NCBI RefSeq assembly: GCF_002140975.2
Contig: NZ_CP147247.1
Location: 2,454,501 to 2,518,500 of the forward strand
From: Enterococcus sp. 9E7_DIV0242
Lineage (GTDB): Bacteria; Bacillota; Bacilli; Lactobacillales; Enterococcaceae
Direction: 5' to 3'
DNA length: 64,000 nt
Position 1 is the first letter of the stretch. Each line of letters starts with the position of its first letter. The notes beneath the pieces are model-generated. The model saw nothing but the letters and a program-made list of their open reading frames with translations, was not told where the DNA came from and did not search any database. A program made the position numbers and the translations under genes. This document shows, piece by piece, positions 1 through 9,724 of the stretch.

Positions 1-225
1 ACTGATCAGTTTCAAAAATAATTGTTTCTCTTCCAGGTCACCAAAACCATAGAGTGTATGGGCATCTTCGCGTATCACCTGATGTAGATACACCTGTACT
101 GCTTCTGTCTTTCCGGAATAACGATATGGATTCCCCACAGATACTTGATACCCAATACCATTCGCCTCTACGACAATGTAATACGGGCTGATATATGTAA
201 TTGTGCCAATGATGTATTCGTACAT
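1..225 (-). CDS. ruvA: Holliday junction helicase subunit RuvA, N-terminal part
   Basis: Translation of the minus strand from the ATG at 223-225 gives [20 protein letters not shown] and continues through a GIGYQV motif to the window edge, 75 residues in all. This is the OB-fold domain I of RuvA, which binds four-way junctions and recruits the RuvB motor in recombination repair. The start is preceded by GGGAGACATT. The C-terminal two thirds, and presumably ruvB, lie beyond the left edge. The match to the family is clear from the N-terminal pattern; the rest of the gene cannot be judged. Confidence 0.88.
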   Translation of the reverse strand, partial: MYEYIIGTITYISPYYIVVEANGIGYQVSVGNPYRYSGKTEAVQVYLHQVIREDAHTLYGFGDLEEKQLFLKLIS

Positions 226-437
226 AATGTCTCCCTGTCTTTATAAGCAAAAAATTCAATGTTCACGTTTTTCTCGCTTTTATTTTTAGTTGTCAAAGGA
301 AGTTTTTATTCTCATTAATAAGTAAGAAATATTTTCTCCTTTTCACACTAGAATTGTCTTTAGTTTATCACAAAGAAGAGCAAAGCAATAGCTTCTACAG
401 TACGAACACTCGTTTTCTTAGCAATTCTTTAGAGTAT
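226..437. other. ruvA leader, no gene seen
   Basis: AT-rich intergenic sequence between ruvA and the terminator of the peptide-binding gene. It should hold the ruvA promoter: a TTGACA lies on the minus strand at 291-296, but no well-spaced -10 was found. No ORF with a ribosome binding site is present. Confidence 0.4.
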
Positions 438-445
438 CAAAAAAA

Positions 446-486
446 GAAGCTGAGGCATCCGCCGCTTTGGCGATGTCCCCAGCTTC
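446..486 (-). terminator. Terminator of the oppA-like gene
   Basis: An inverted repeat (GAAGCTG...CAGCTTC with GGGGACATCGCC between the arms on the minus strand) is followed on the minus strand by a run of seven T. It lies 65 bp after the stop of the peptide-binding lipoprotein. Confidence 0.85.
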
Positions 487-550
487 AAATTTTCGGAGTA
501 GCCTATTTTTTCGTCTGAATACTTGTTCGCCCAGACTAGAAATCTCTTAA

Positions 551-2233
551 TTATTCTTCAATATAGGTCCACTTGTAATCATATTGTGCGCCGGCTGCAT
601 GAGCAACGACACCCTTCACTTTTGCACTACGCATATGTGCTTCTGATTTTTGATACATCGGGATCACGCCCATGTCATCCATCAATACTTTTTCAGCAGC
701 AACCATATCATCCCAACGTGCCTCTGGATCAGCTGCATGTGTTGTATTTGAAGCTGCTACTAATTTGTCATACTCTTTGTTAGAGTATCGTCCTCTGTTA
801 TACGAGTTGCCTGTAACAAACAGGTCTAGGAAGCTACTTGGGTCTGCATAATCTGCACCCCAACCGCCCATGATTGCTTCAAAGTTTCCGCTGTTCCCTC
901 TATCCAGACGAACAGAGAATGGTACAGGGGTTACTGTTACATTGATACCATCTAAGGTGTCATTCAACGCACCTTGGATGTATTCTGTCAATTTCTTCGT
1001 TGAGTCGGTATCGTCATGAACGATATCCATATCAAATTTTTCGATGCCCAATTCTTTTTTCGCTTTTTCCCAATGTTCCTTTGCCTTATCCGCATCGTAA
1101 GAAAGGACGCTTTCATTCTCTCCTGCGAAATCTTTATTATCCGCTGGTGAGAAGGACAGATCTGAAGGAACCAAGCCTTCTGAAACAATCGAACCATCGC
1201 CTAAAATACTGTTAACTAATGCATCTCTATCGATTGCGTAAGAGATTGCTTTACGCAAGTTTTCATTGTGGTATGGAGAATCTGCATCACGTTGATTCAA
1301 TTCCATATAAACGGTACGACCATCTTTTTGACTGACAAATTCAGGATCGTTGGCCATTTGCTGTGCTAGCTCTCCGTTCAGGATCACGTCATCCGCTTGT
1401 CCATCCTGGAATAGATTCAATGATGTAGGTGCTTCTTTTACTACATCAACACTGATTTTATCAAGCTTCACAGTGTCTTTGTCCCAGTATTCCTCATTCT
1501 TTGTGTAAGACCATTTTGTATCTGTTCCTGGTCCATCAAAATCAGTTAAAGTGAATGGGCCATTGTAAATCGCATTATCACTTGAGGTAGCATATTCCTT
1601 GCCATGTTCTTCTACCACTGATTGTTTTTGTGGGAAGAATGACGGGAATGCCAGTAAGTAATCAAAGTACGGTGTTGGTTTTTCCAACGTAATTTCCAAC
1701 TCATGATCACTAATTGCTTTAACGCCTAATTCAGAAGCTTCTTTTTCCCCTGCACTGACTGCTGCCCCGTTTTTAACTAATTCAAACAAATAAGCATATT
1801 CTGCTGCTGTCTCAGGATTTGCGGTACGTTGCCAACCATAAACGTAATCATCCGCAACAACAGGGTCACCATTCGACCATTTTGCATCTTCACGCAGTTT
1901 GATTGTATACGTTAGGTTATCGTCACTGATTTCAGCCATTTCAGCTGCACCTGCTGGTTGAGGTTTACTGTTTTCATCTAAACGATACAGTCCTTCATAT
2001 ACATTGTTCAATGCTGAAAAACTGATTGTGACTGTTGCTAAGGATAAATCTGCACTCGGCATCTCTTGTTGAACAACAACTCTAAACAGCTGTTCCCCAG
2101 AAGCCTTGCTTGAGTCAGTTCCTCCACTTTTATCCGTCGAATCCGTCCCGCCACCTGTCGATCCGCAAGCTGCTAAAACCAAGGTGGACAGTAAAACGAT
2201 ACTGGTAAATTTCTTCACGCTATTCCTTTTCAT
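551..2233 (-). CDS. Peptide ABC transporter substrate-binding lipoprotein (OppA family)
   Basis: The 560-residue protein begins with a lipoprotein signal peptide ending in lipobox LAAC (Cys23), followed by a Gly/Ser/Thr-rich linker. The rest is an SBP_bac_5 domain of usual length for OppA/DppE, which captures oligopeptides outside the membrane for an Opp-type permease. A ribosome binding site GGAGAGAGAAAG precedes the ATG. The gene stands alone with its own promoter and terminator; no permease or ATPase genes are adjacent. It could therefore serve a distant Opp system or bind a peptide pheromone. Family assignment is firm, ligand unknown. Confidence 0.9.
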   Translation of the reverse strand: MKRNSVKKFTSIVLLSTLVLAACGSTGGGTDSTDKSGGTDSSKASGEQLFRVVVQQEMPSADLSLATVTISFSALNNVYEGLYRLDENSKPQPAGAAEMAEISDDNLTYTIKLREDAKWSNGDPVVADDYVYGWQRTANPETAAEYAYLFELVKNGAAVSAGEKEASELGVKAISDHELEITLEKPTPYFDYLLAFPSFFPQKQSVVEEHGKEYATSSDNAIYNGPFTLTDFDGPGTDTKWSYTKNEEYWDKDTVKLDKISVDVVKEAPTSLNLFQDGQADDVILNGELAQQMANDPEFVSQKDGRTVYMELNQRDADSPYHNENLRKAISYAIDRDALVNSILGDGSIVSEGLVPSDLSFSPADNKDFAGENESVLSYDADKAKEHWEKAKKELGIEKFDMDIVHDDTDSTKKLTEYIQGALNDTLDGINVTVTPVPFSVRLDRGNSGNFEAIMGGWGADYADPSSFLDLFVTGNSYNRGRYSNKEYDKLVAASNTTHAADPEARWDDMVAAEKVLMDDMGVIPMYQKSEAHMRSAKVKGVVAHAAGAQYDYKWTYIEE

Positions 2234-2292
2234 CTTTCTCTCTCCAATACATCATATTTTTCTTACCGTTTTTTAATTTTTAGAATATTCTT

Positions 2293-2321
2293 ATAATACT
2301 AAAAATTAGATAGCAGTGCAA
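2293..2321 (-). promoter_or_regulatory. Promoter of the oppA-like gene
   Basis: On the minus strand TTGCAC (2316-2321) and TATTAT (2293-2298) are separated by exactly 17 bp, about 60 bp upstream of the start codon. Confidence 0.6.
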
Positions 2322-2494
2322 TCATTTTTTCTCAACTATCAAAAAAAAGTTTGTTTTTCTTAGAATAAAATGGATGGCCGCGGCCCTATTAGCTGTGATT
2401 AAATAATTATTAAAATGCGATGAACACAAATAGTACAGAGGATTTTGTTCCTGTTTTTTTATTATCTTTCATAAGCAATTACAACAAAAAAAAA

Positions 2495-2535
2495 TAAATG
2501 GATAAAAGTTGCTTGCGCTACTCTTATCCATTTTA
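2495..2535 (-). terminator. Terminator of the sugar ABC operon
   Basis: Stem AAATGGATAA/TTATCCATTT is followed by a T-rich stretch on the minus strand. It lies about 100 bp after the PTS IIB stop. The symmetric A and T tails would allow use in both directions. The remainder of 2322-2629 is AT-rich without a gene. Confidence 0.7.
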
Positions 2536-2629
2536 TTTAGAGGGGATTACACTATTTTTCTATTTTTTAACCACTGTCTGATTTGGAGCTGATTCATATT
2601 CACTGATCGGCCCCATCATTTATTAGAAA

Positions 2630-2968
2630 TCAGTGTCCATTTTTTAATAAACTCAAGCTGTCTTTTAACACAGCTTCGCCATCCAATGTTTCGTAATCTT
2701 CTTTCGAAATCAGCTTATAAGGGACTGCCTTGTAATTCAAAAAGTCCTTTAGTCGCGCAACCTCGTACTTCGATTGGGGACCAATCAATAACGCATCCAC
2801 TGCCTGTGTTTGGATGGTTTGCTCGGCAACAATGGCTGGTGCGGAATACACATGAACATTGACCCCTTGCTCATCTGCCGCTTGCTGAACATTTCTCACG
2901 AGAAGCCCTGTTGTGATTCCCGCAGTACAAATCAATAAAATCGTCTTTTGCTCGTTCTCATTAGCCAT
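2630..2968 (-). CDS. PTS IIB component, lactose/cellobiose family, in a sugar ABC operon
   Basis: The 112-residue protein has the IIB-Lac Rossmann-like fold pattern: a hydrophobic first strand, then the phospho-cysteine loop as ICTAGITTGLLV with Cys14. ChbB-type proteins have C(S/A)GMSTSLLV here, so the cysteine is kept and the loop is slightly altered. IIB proteins take phosphate from IIA and give it to a sugar bound in IIC, but no IIA or IIC is nearby. The gene follows the ABC permease by 23 bp as the last gene of that operon. It may be a phosphorylation sensor or regulator, or a partner of a PTS elsewhere. Family confident, role unknown. Confidence 0.78.
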   Translation of the reverse strand: MANENEQKTILLICTAGITTGLLVRNVQQAADEQGVNVHVYSAPAIVAEQTIQTQAVDALLIGPQSKYEVARLKDFLNYKAVPYKLISKEDYETLDGEAVLKDSLSLLKNGH

Positions 2969-2991
2969 AGCTTCTATCCTTTCACCTGCTC

Positions 2992-4194
2992 TTAAGAGAT
3001 TTTTTTCTTCTTATTATAAATATCCAATACAACTGCTAACAGCAAAATCAAGCCTTTGATCGCTTGCTGCCAGTCAACCCCGACCCCTAAGATCGACATC
3101 CCATTGTTCAGCACACCCATAACCAAGCCACCGACAATTGCACCCATGATCGTTCCGATCCCACCGGAAGTAGAAGCGCCACCAAAGTAAACAGCAGCCA
3201 TCGCATCCAGCTCCATTGACGTACCTGCCTGTGGTGTTGCTGCGTTCAGACGAGCGGCCAAAATCAATCCAGCCAATGCGGCCATCGCACCCATATTGAC
3301 AAATACCCAGAACGTGATTTTTTTCGTCTTGATCCCGGATAATTCAGCGGCCTTTTTGTTTCCACCTGTTGCGTAAATTTGGCGACCTGCCACAGTTTTA
3401 TTGGTCAGGAAACCATATGCTGCAACAATAATACCTAAGATGATCAAAATGATTGGATACCCTTGATACGCCGCAAAAATATACGTCACGCCAACCACGA
3501 TCAATCCAGTGAAAATAGCTTTGATAAAGAAAGCATTCATTGATTCTACTTCAAACAGGTTTTTCTTCCGACGTTCTCTCGTGCGCCATTGCCCTAGAAT
3601 CAATACGGCTGCAATGATCACACCAATGATCATTGAAAGAAAATGTAAATGATCACCACCGGCAATATCCGGTAAGTACCCTGTCGAAATTTTTTGAAAG
3701 GCACTCGGAAACGGTGCCAGTGACTGTCCGCCTAACACAACTTGCGTTAATCCACGGAACATCAATAATCCTGCCAGTGTTACGATAAATGCCGGAATAC
3801 CGACATAAGCTACCCAAAATCCTTGCCACGCACCAATTAATGCACCGATCCCAATACAAAGCGGAACAGCCAGCCATGGACTGATGCCATTATTCACCAT
3901 TAACATACCGGCAATCGCACCGACAAATGCCATGACCGATCCGACCGACAGATCCACATGTCCTAGCAATACAACCAGCAGCATGCCTGCCGATAGTACT
4001 AAAATATGGCTGTTTTGCAATACTAAGTTCGTGATATTCAAAGGTCTCCAGAATATTCCGTCCGTCATCAGCTGAAAAGCTATCAGCAGTGCAACCAGAA
4101 TGATTACCATGCTGTATCGGCTGAAGATGTCCATTGCCTTATCCTTCAAGTTGAAGCTTTTCTTCTCTTTATCCAGTTTATCTGTATTTTCCAT
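2992..4194 (-). CDS. gguB: Sugar ABC transporter permease (GguB/MmsB type)
   Basis: This 400-residue hydrophobic protein has about ten membrane segments and belongs to BPD_transp_2, the RbsC/XylH/GguB permeases. The conserved GHVDLSVGS loop lies near residue 78, and a KKAAELSGI coupling helix is present in the C-terminal half. It forms the membrane channel for the substrate delivered by the ChvE-like protein. The start codon lies one base beyond the ATPase stop, implying translational coupling. The substrate is probably a pentose or hexose, as in ChvE/GguAB (arabinose, xylose, galactose, glucose), but cannot be fixed from sequence. Confidence 0.87.
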   Translation of the reverse strand: MENTDKLDKEKKSFNLKDKAMDIFSRYSMVIILVALLIAFQLMTDGIFWRPLNITNLVLQNSHILVLSAGMLLVVLLGHVDLSVGSVMAFVGAIAGMLMVNNGISPWLAVPLCIGIGALIGAWQGFWVAYVGIPAFIVTLAGLLMFRGLTQVVLGGQSLAPFPSAFQKISTGYLPDIAGGDHLHFLSMIIGVIIAAVLILGQWRTRERRKKNLFEVESMNAFFIKAIFTGLIVVGVTYIFAAYQGYPIILIILGIIVAAYGFLTNKTVAGRQIYATGGNKKAAELSGIKTKKITFWVFVNMGAMAALAGLILAARLNAATPQAGTSMELDAMAAVYFGGASTSGGIGTIMGAIVGGLVMGVLNNGMSILGVGVDWQQAIKGLILLLAVVLDIYNKKKKIS

Positions 4195-4195
4195 C

Positions 4196-5728
4196 TTAAC
4201 TCACACCCTCTTCTTCCATGGTCATCAGGTTCATCAATATTTCTTGATTGGCGTCTTCTCTCATCACTTCTCCTGTGATCCGCCCTTCGTTCATCGTGTA
4301 GATTCGATCACACATCCCCAGAATTTCCGGAAGCTCCGAAGAAATAATGCAGATGCTTTTTCCAGAAGCAGCCATCTCTTCAATAATTGTGTAAATTTCA
4401 TATTTTGCGCCTACATCGATCCCGCGGGTCGGCTCATCCAAAAAGAGGATATCCGGCTCCGTCATCAGCCATTTCGCTAAAACGACCTTCTGCTGGTTAC
4501 CACCACTCAGGCTACCGACATTTTGAAAGACCGAATTGGTTTTCGTTCGCATCTTCTTGCGGTATTCTTCCGCTGCAAGGACTTCTTTTTCTTTATCAAT
4601 CACGCCGCCTTGACTGATTTTCCCAAGACTGGCAACCGTTGTATTCTCGCAAATATCCATTAACAGATTCAGTCCCAATGCTTTTCTATCCTCTGACACA
4701 TACGCCAAGCCGTTTCGAATCGCTGTTGGTACGTCCTTAACAGATATTTCCTTCCCTTCTTTATAGACCTTACCGCTGATGTTGCTGCCGTAAGAATGAC
4801 CAAAAACACTCATGGCAAATTCTGTTCGACCGGCACCCATCAGCCCCGCAATGCCAATAATCTCACCACGCCGTATGGATACATTGATATTGCTGTTCAT
4901 TGTCCGTGATCCATCGATTGGATGATGCACTGTCCAATCTTTCACCTCGAAATAGACATCACCAATGTTTGGATGACGATCTGGGTAACGGTTAGTCAAA
5001 TCACGTCCAACCATCCCTTTGATGATCCGTTCTTCATTGATATCTTCTTTCTCAAGCGTTTCAATCGTCTGACCGTCACGTAGGATCGTGATACGATCTG
5101 CAACAGTTACGATTTCATTTAACTTATGAGAAATAATGATCGAAGTGATTCCCTGTACTTTAAATTCCTTGATAAGCTCCAACAAATTGGCGCTTTCCTC
5201 TTCATTTAGTGCTGCAGTCGGTTCATCTAAAATCAATAGACGAACAGATTTAGAAAATGCTTTGGCAATTTCTACAAGCTGCTGATGCCCCACACCGATT
5301 TGTGAAACTAAAGTGTTCGGATCGATTTTCAGTCCAACGGTTTTCAATAAATTATCTGTCTTTTTCTCTGTGATATCCCAATCAATAATGCCATGCTTTG
5401 CTTGCTCATTGCCTAAAAATATATTTTCTTTTATCGATAAATAGGGGCTCAATGCCAACTCTTGGTGAATAATGACAATTCCTTTATTTTCACTGTCACG
5501 TAAGTCTTTAAATTTGCAGGTTTCTCCGTCATAAACGATTTCACCCTCGTAGCTTCCGTAGGGGTATAGTCCACTGAGAACATTCATCAACGTCGACTTT
5601 CCAGCACCATTTTCGCCGCACAATGCATGGATTTCTCCACGTTCAATGCTTAGATTCACATTATCAAGCGCGCGAACGCCGGAAAATTTCTTGACGATGT
5701 TCTTCATCTCCAGAATATGATCTGACAT
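4196..5728 (-). CDS. gguA: Sugar ABC transporter ATPase (GguA/MmsA type)
   Basis: A tandem ABC ATPase of 510 residues. The first domain has Walker [10 protein letters not shown] (38-46) and a Walker B with [11 protein letters not shown]. The second has a degenerate P-loop (GLMGAGRT), signature LSGGNQQK and Walker [12 protein letters not shown], as usual for RbsA/XylG/GguA. The chosen start is ATG at 5728, with AAAGGA 8 nt upstream and the usual family N-terminus. A longer frame reaches 5800, but its start lies inside a strong hairpin and has no ribosome binding site. It energises import through GguB. Confidence 0.88.
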   Translation of the reverse strand: MSDHILEMKNIVKKFSGVRALDNVNLSIERGEIHALCGENGAGKSTLMNVLSGLYPYGSYEGEIVYDGETCKFKDLRDSENKGIVIIHQELALSPYLSIKENIFLGNEQAKHGIIDWDITEKKTDNLLKTVGLKIDPNTLVSQIGVGHQQLVEIAKAFSKSVRLLILDEPTAALNEEESANLLELIKEFKVQGITSIIISHKLNEIVTVADRITILRDGQTIETLEKEDINEERIIKGMVGRDLTNRYPDRHPNIGDVYFEVKDWTVHHPIDGSRTMNSNINVSIRRGEIIGIAGLMGAGRTEFAMSVFGHSYGSNISGKVYKEGKEISVKDVPTAIRNGLAYVSEDRKALGLNLLMDICENTTVASLGKISQGGVIDKEKEVLAAEEYRKKMRTKTNSVFQNVGSLSGGNQQKVVLAKWLMTEPDILFLDEPTRGIDVGAKYEIYTIIEEMAASGKSICIISSELPEILGMCDRIYTMNEGRITGEVMREDANQEILMNLMTMEEEGVS

Positions 5729-5792
5729 CTTTCCCATCCTTTCTTCTTCACTTCGGTCATTTCTTAAAGCCGAATAAACGGTGTTCCAAAGG

Positions 5793-5839
5793 CTCTCCAT
5801 GCCTCGGCTCGCAATCTATGCGAGCGCGGAGGCACAGAG
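5793..5839 (-). promoter_or_regulatory. Stable intercistronic hairpin between chvE and gguA
   Basis: The arms TGCCTC/GAGGCA and GCTCGCA/TGCGAGC make a long stem with CTCT/AGAG at its foot and a five-base loop. No T run follows, so it probably acts as a 3' end stabiliser or partial attenuator, giving more binding protein than ATPase, a common arrangement. Immediately left (5771-5790) is a fragment, CGAATAAACGGTGTTCCAAA, shared with the interspersed repeats at 17.4 and 34.2 kb. Confidence 0.7.
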
Positions 5840-5856
5840 AAGCTTTGTTACAACCT

Positions 5857-6951
5857 CTATCCATTCAAATCTGATTCTTTATAGTAGTCTGTGTCGATTA
5901 ACTCTTCTTTGTAATTGTCTTTATCTACAGAAACCGGATTCGCTAGGTACGTAGGAACAACTTTTACTCCGTTGTCATACGTTTCTGTATCGTTGACTGG
6001 TACTTCTTCATCTTTACTGATTGCTTCGATCATCTCGATCGTATTTTTCGCCAAAATACGTGTATCTTTAAAGATTGTTTGGGTCTGCTCGCCAGCAATG
6101 ATTGACTTCACTCCGGCAACCGTTGCATCTTGTCCGGTGATGACCGGTAATGGTTTGTCTGTCGAACCGTAGCCAACACCTTTCAAGGAAGAAATGATAC
6201 CCAAACTGATTGGATCATACGGGGAAAGCACAGCATCCAATGTTTTGTCTGTATAGTTTGCACTTAGCAAGTTATCCATACGTGCCTGTGCAGTCGAACC
6301 ATCCCAACGCAAAGTGGCAATCTGGTTGAAGCTGGTTTGACCGGAAGGTACTTTCAGCTGATCGCTATCCAAATAGGGTTGGAACACAGACATCACGCCA
6401 TTGAAATTAATCAACGCATTGTTGTCATCCGGAGAACCACCGAATAGTTCAATGTTGTATGGCCCTTCGCCATCCTTCAAGCCAAGCTTATCTTCAATAT
6501 AAGAAGCCTGTAGAACCCCTACACCAAAATTATCAAAGGTTGCATAATAATCGACATACTCAGAGTTCATCAGCAAACGATCATACGCAATGACCTTGAT
6601 ATCTTCCTTGTGTGCTTTTTCTAAAACATCTGTTAACGCCGAACCATCAATGGAGGCAATAACTAATGTATCAACACCTTTTGTAATCATGTTTTCGATT
6701 TGAGCGACTTGGTTTTCTACCTTATCCTCTCCATATTGCAGGTCTGTCTTATACCCAAGCTTTTCAAGCTCATCTACCATATTGTTCCCATCAGCAATCC
6801 AACGCTCTGCAGATTTTGTCGGCATAGCGATTCCAACATACCCTTTATCCCCACTGCCCCCAGAATCAGAGCCGCCACATGCAGCCAAGGTCATTCCTCC
6901 GACCAATAGTAACGCGGTAAATGCTACGGCTTTCTTAAATCCAACTTTCAT
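5857..6951 (-). CDS. chvE: Sugar-binding lipoprotein, ChvE/multiple monosaccharide type
   Basis: The 364-residue protein has a lipoprotein signal peptide with lipobox LAAC (Cys25), then a Peripla_BP_4 domain with typical [13 protein letters not shown] and [11 protein letters not shown] motifs. ChvE-like proteins bind monosaccharides and deliver them to GguAB. The ribosome binding site GGAGGGATAAAG precedes the ATG. It is first in a leftward operon with gguA, gguB and the PTS IIB gene. The -10 candidate TATACT (6991-6996, minus strand) lacks a good -35, which fits activation by the neighbouring YesN-like regulator. Confidence 0.9.
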   Translation of the reverse strand: MKVGFKKAVAFTALLLVGGMTLAACGGSDSGGSGDKGYVGIAMPTKSAERWIADGNNMVDELEKLGYKTDLQYGEDKVENQVAQIENMITKGVDTLVIASIDGSALTDVLEKAHKEDIKVIAYDRLLMNSEYVDYYATFDNFGVGVLQASYIEDKLGLKDGEGPYNIELFGGSPDDNNALINFNGVMSVFQPYLDSDQLKVPSGQTSFNQIATLRWDGSTAQARMDNLLSANYTDKTLDAVLSPYDPISLGIISSLKGVGYGSTDKPLPVITGQDATVAGVKSIIAGEQTQTIFKDTRILAKNTIEMIEAISKDEEVPVNDTETYDNGVKVVPTYLANPVSVDKDNYKEELIDTDYYKESDLNG

Positions 6952-7307
6952 CTTTATCCCTCCAGAATTTATAATTGCTTTACACTCAGAAGTATACCGC
7001 CCAAAGACACCGCTTACATTAAATGTTTTTCATCTTTTCTGGGAATTCTTTTTGCTCGACTTTGCACAAATACTTTTTTCTAGGAATTTTTTTGATTTTC
7101 TTGATTTTTTTTCGTTTCCAATAGTAGAGCACCTTAAAGAGACAATAATTTGGTAGAATAAAGATAAGAAAACGCTTCATATTATATTCTGCAAAGGATT
7201 ATCTTCATGAAAAAGTATCCCTTCGACTTTTCCGATTCTACTTGCAGAAAAATAATTATCATCTGTTCGTTCTTTAGCAGGAGTGATGGATAGAAAGAGT
7301 GAGGTCT
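6952..7307. promoter_or_regulatory. Divergent control region between ABC operon and sensor cassette
   Basis: This 356-bp region separates chvE (leftward) and the sensor lipoprotein (rightward). On the minus strand TATACT at 6991-6996 could be the chvE -10, without a matching -35. On the plus strand, AAGAAAACGCTTCAT near 7167-7181 resembles a cre half but departs from the consensus. Binding sites for the response regulator are expected here but no convincing repeat was identified. Confidence 0.45.
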
Positions 7308-8270
7308 ATGAAAAAACTAGTGCTGTTTCTTTTTCCGTTGTTGTTTCTTTTAAGTGCTTGTACAGCTGCGGATGATGTAGAGGAAGAAAAAAGTTTGGTG
7401 ATCGGTTTCTCTCAGTCAGGGACAGAAAGTAAATGGCGCAAGCGACATACAGATTCTATCAAAACTGAGTTGGAAAAAGAAAATCAAGTATTGTATCGAA
7501 ATGGCTATATGAGTCAGGAACGACAGATTCAAGATATTCGTACCTTTATCGCTTACAAAGTCGATTTGATCGTCTTTACTCCTTTGCAGGAAGATGGCTG
7601 GGAGCTCATATTGAAGGAAGCGAAGCAGGCGGAAATTCCAGTGATCGTTGTCGATCGCCATATCACCGTCAGTGATCAAAGTCTCTATATCACACATATC
7701 GGTCCCAGCTTCAAAGCAGAAGGGAATCGCGGTGGGCTCTACGTGACCAATTATTTTTCCGACAGTCCAAAAGAAGAAATCAATATTTTGGAGCTCGCCG
7801 GATTAACAGAGACATCCCCTACCACCTTAAGGACTGAAGGCTTTCAGGAAACCATTTCCCGTGACCCACGAATGAAGGTCGTCGATACACTTTCCGGCGA
7901 TTATGTTCGGATGAAGGGGAAAGAACAAATGGAGGCATACATCAAAACAAAAGATATAAGCAAGATCGATGTCCTTTACAGTCATAACGATGAGATGACA
8001 CATGGCGCCCTTGAAGCTCTTGAGGAGACAGACATCATCCCTGGAAAAGACCTCGTGATCGTCACGATCGATGCACAAGAGGATATGATAAAAAAACTGC
8101 GAGCCGGTATAGTCAACTGTGTCGTAGAATGCAATCCCAATGCAGGATGGTTCGTCGCTAATGCCATCAATCGCTACTTTGACGGCAAAGAGCTTTCCCA
8201 TGAAATTTACATGCCCGAAACGGTCTTCTCCGAAACCAATCTTGATACGATCCCTACTAGAAATTATTGA
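7308..8270 (+). CDS. Sugar-sensing substrate-binding lipoprotein of a three-component system
   Basis: The 320-residue protein has a signal peptide with lipobox LSAC (Cys18) and a Peripla_BP_4 domain like YtfQ/RbsB sugar-binding proteins. The start is ATG at 7308; a GTG nine bases upstream is possible but lies closer to the GAGTGAGG motif. The histidine kinase gene follows after 11 bp. Such binding protein/LytS/YesN trios are known in clostridia (XylFII-LytS-YesN) as extracellular sugar sensors controlling a xylose ABC transporter. Here the divergent target is the ChvE/Ggu operon. The sensing role is inferred from context. Confidence 0.82.
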   Translation: MKKLVLFLFPLLFLLSACTAADDVEEEKSLVIGFSQSGTESKWRKRHTDSIKTELEKENQVLYRNGYMSQERQIQDIRTFIAYKVDLIVFTPLQEDGWELILKEAKQAEIPVIVVDRHITVSDQSLYITHIGPSFKAEGNRGGLYVTNYFSDSPKEEINILELAGLTETSPTTLRTEGFQETISRDPRMKVVDTLSGDYVRMKGKEQMEAYIKTKDISKIDVLYSHNDEMTHGALEALEETDIIPGKDLVIVTIDAQEDMIKKLRAGIVNCVVECNPNAGWFVANAINRYFDGKELSHEIYMPETVFSETNLDTIPTRNY

Positions 8271-8281
8271 AGGAGGCCATT

Positions 8282-9724
8282 ATGAAGAAGAAAGCACCCA
8301 GTATCCAGCAAATTTTTTCTCAGGCAAACAAGCTGATGTTTGCCTTGGCCTTTATCCCTTTACTTATCAGTATTCTTCTTTATTCCAGACAATTGTTTAT
8401 TTATCAGCGAACCGTCGCCAATATCCAAGAAGCAAACGCAATTGCTGCTAAAGTGGACGATACCGTTCTGGAGGAAATGTGGGATGTTGTAACTGGTCAG
8501 GTGCCACTGCAGCAGTACTCAAAAAACAGTATCGTGGATGAACTGCGGGGCGATATCGCTCATATCCAAGACAACATCAACACGAAAGGAGAGCGCAGTA
8601 TTCTGGAGGTCTCGCTGAGAATCATTGATTCTCTCGAAGGGTATCAGGAAGATATCCTTACAAATCTTTCGAAGGAAAACTCCTACGAAAAAAACAAAGA
8701 GGTCATGGTTCAGGTCGAGTCTGTTACTCAGCTGCTTTCAGATATGCTGCAAGAGTTCGTCCGTATTGAAATCAATCTAGCCAGTCAAAAAAATAACGAA
8801 ATGGTTCAGTCATTGGTAGTGCTTACTGCTATAGAGCTTTTGATCGTACTGGGAATCATCTACTTCGTTCGCAAAAATCGTCGTTTTTTAAACGAGCGCA
8901 TCCAAGAACCGCTGAACGATTTGATCCATATGTCTAACGAGCTGGCTAAAGGACATCTAGGGTATCGACTAGCCCTTCCAGAAACACCAGAGCTTTCTTC
9001 TCTAACAGAGAGCCTTAATAAAATGGCCGATGATTTAACACAGTTACTAGAAGAAAATGCCTTGAAGCAATACCATCTGGCGCAAAGTGAAGTACGAGTT
9101 CTTCAAGCTCAGATCACCCCACACTTTGTCTATAACAGCTTAGATGCCATTGTTTCCTTGATCGAACAGAAACACTACGAAAAGGCGAAGGAAATGACCT
9201 TTGCCCTATCAGATTTTTTCCGTATCTCCTTAAGCAAAGGCAAGGACTGGATCAGCGTTGATACAGAGATAAAGCACATTCAAGATTACTTGGTCATTTT
9301 ACAGATTCGTTATGGCGAGATGTTACAGTTCCATATTGATGTCCCCGAGACATTACGGGACTACCAGATAGTGAAAATGATTTTACAACCATTAATTGAA
9401 AATGCCGTTTACCATGGAATCAAATTCATTCGAAGGGCTGGTTTTGTACAAGTTACTTTAGAAGAACAAGGAGACAGCTTGATTTTTACTGTCTCAGATA
9501 ACGGGATCGGGATTTTGCCGGAACGGCTGGTAGAGATTCAAAAAGAGCTGGCAAAAGGCGTCGATTCTGATTTCAGTACCGGCTACGGTCTTTACAATGT
9601 CAATAAACGCCTACTGCTGTATTATGGCAGTCAGGCTGGGATCACACTTGAAAGTCACTACCGAAAAGGAACAACGATTCGGGTCACTGTTCCGAAACGA
9701 CAGGAGGGGCAAAAAGATGTATAA
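8282..9724 (+). CDS. Sensor histidine kinase, LytS/YesM family
   Basis: 480 residues. Membrane segments at about 17-36 and 177-196 enclose an extracellular helical domain, followed by HAMP (about 200-255), a His_kinase domain with phospho-site QITPHFVYNSL (His281), and HATPase_c with N-box LQPLIENAVYHG and G-box SDNGIGI. The start is ATG 8282 after AAGGAGG, whose spacing decides against the upstream TTG. The product probably pairs with the binding lipoprotein outside the cell and phosphorylates the downstream regulator. Confidence 0.9.
   Translation: MKKKAPSIQQIFSQANKLMFALAFIPLLISILLYSRQLFIYQRTVANIQEANAIAAKVDDTVLEEMWDVVTGQVPLQQYSKNSIVDELRGDIAHIQDNINTKGERSILEVSLRIIDSLEGYQEDILTNLSKENSYEKNKEVMVQVESVTQLLSDMLQEFVRIEINLASQKNNEMVQSLVVLTAIELLIVLGIIYFVRKNRRFLNERIQEPLNDLIHMSNELAKGHLGYRLALPETPELSSLTESLNKMADDLTQLLEENALKQYHLAQSEVRVLQAQITPHFVYNSLDAIVSLIEQKHYEKAKEMTFALSDFFRISLSKGKDWISVDTEIKHIQDYLVILQIRYGEMLQFHIDVPETLRDYQIVKMILQPLIENAVYHGIKFIRRAGFVQVTLEEQGDSLIFTVSDNGIGILPERLVEIQKELAKGVDSDFSTGYGLYNVNKRLLLYYGSQAGITLESHYRKGTTIRVTVPKRQEGQKDV

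Noticed and set aside
38..259. 73-residue open frame on the minus strand
   Set aside because: It overlaps ruvA in another frame, and its product has no family features; ruvA at 1-225 explains the sequence.
5729..5800. Longer start for the GguA ATPase at 5800
   Set aside because: The extension begins inside a stable hairpin, lacks a ribosome binding site, and does not match the family N-terminus.
7167..7181. cre site in the chvE/sensor divergent region
   Set aside because: AAGAAAACGCTTCAT differs from the CcpA consensus at several fixed positions.
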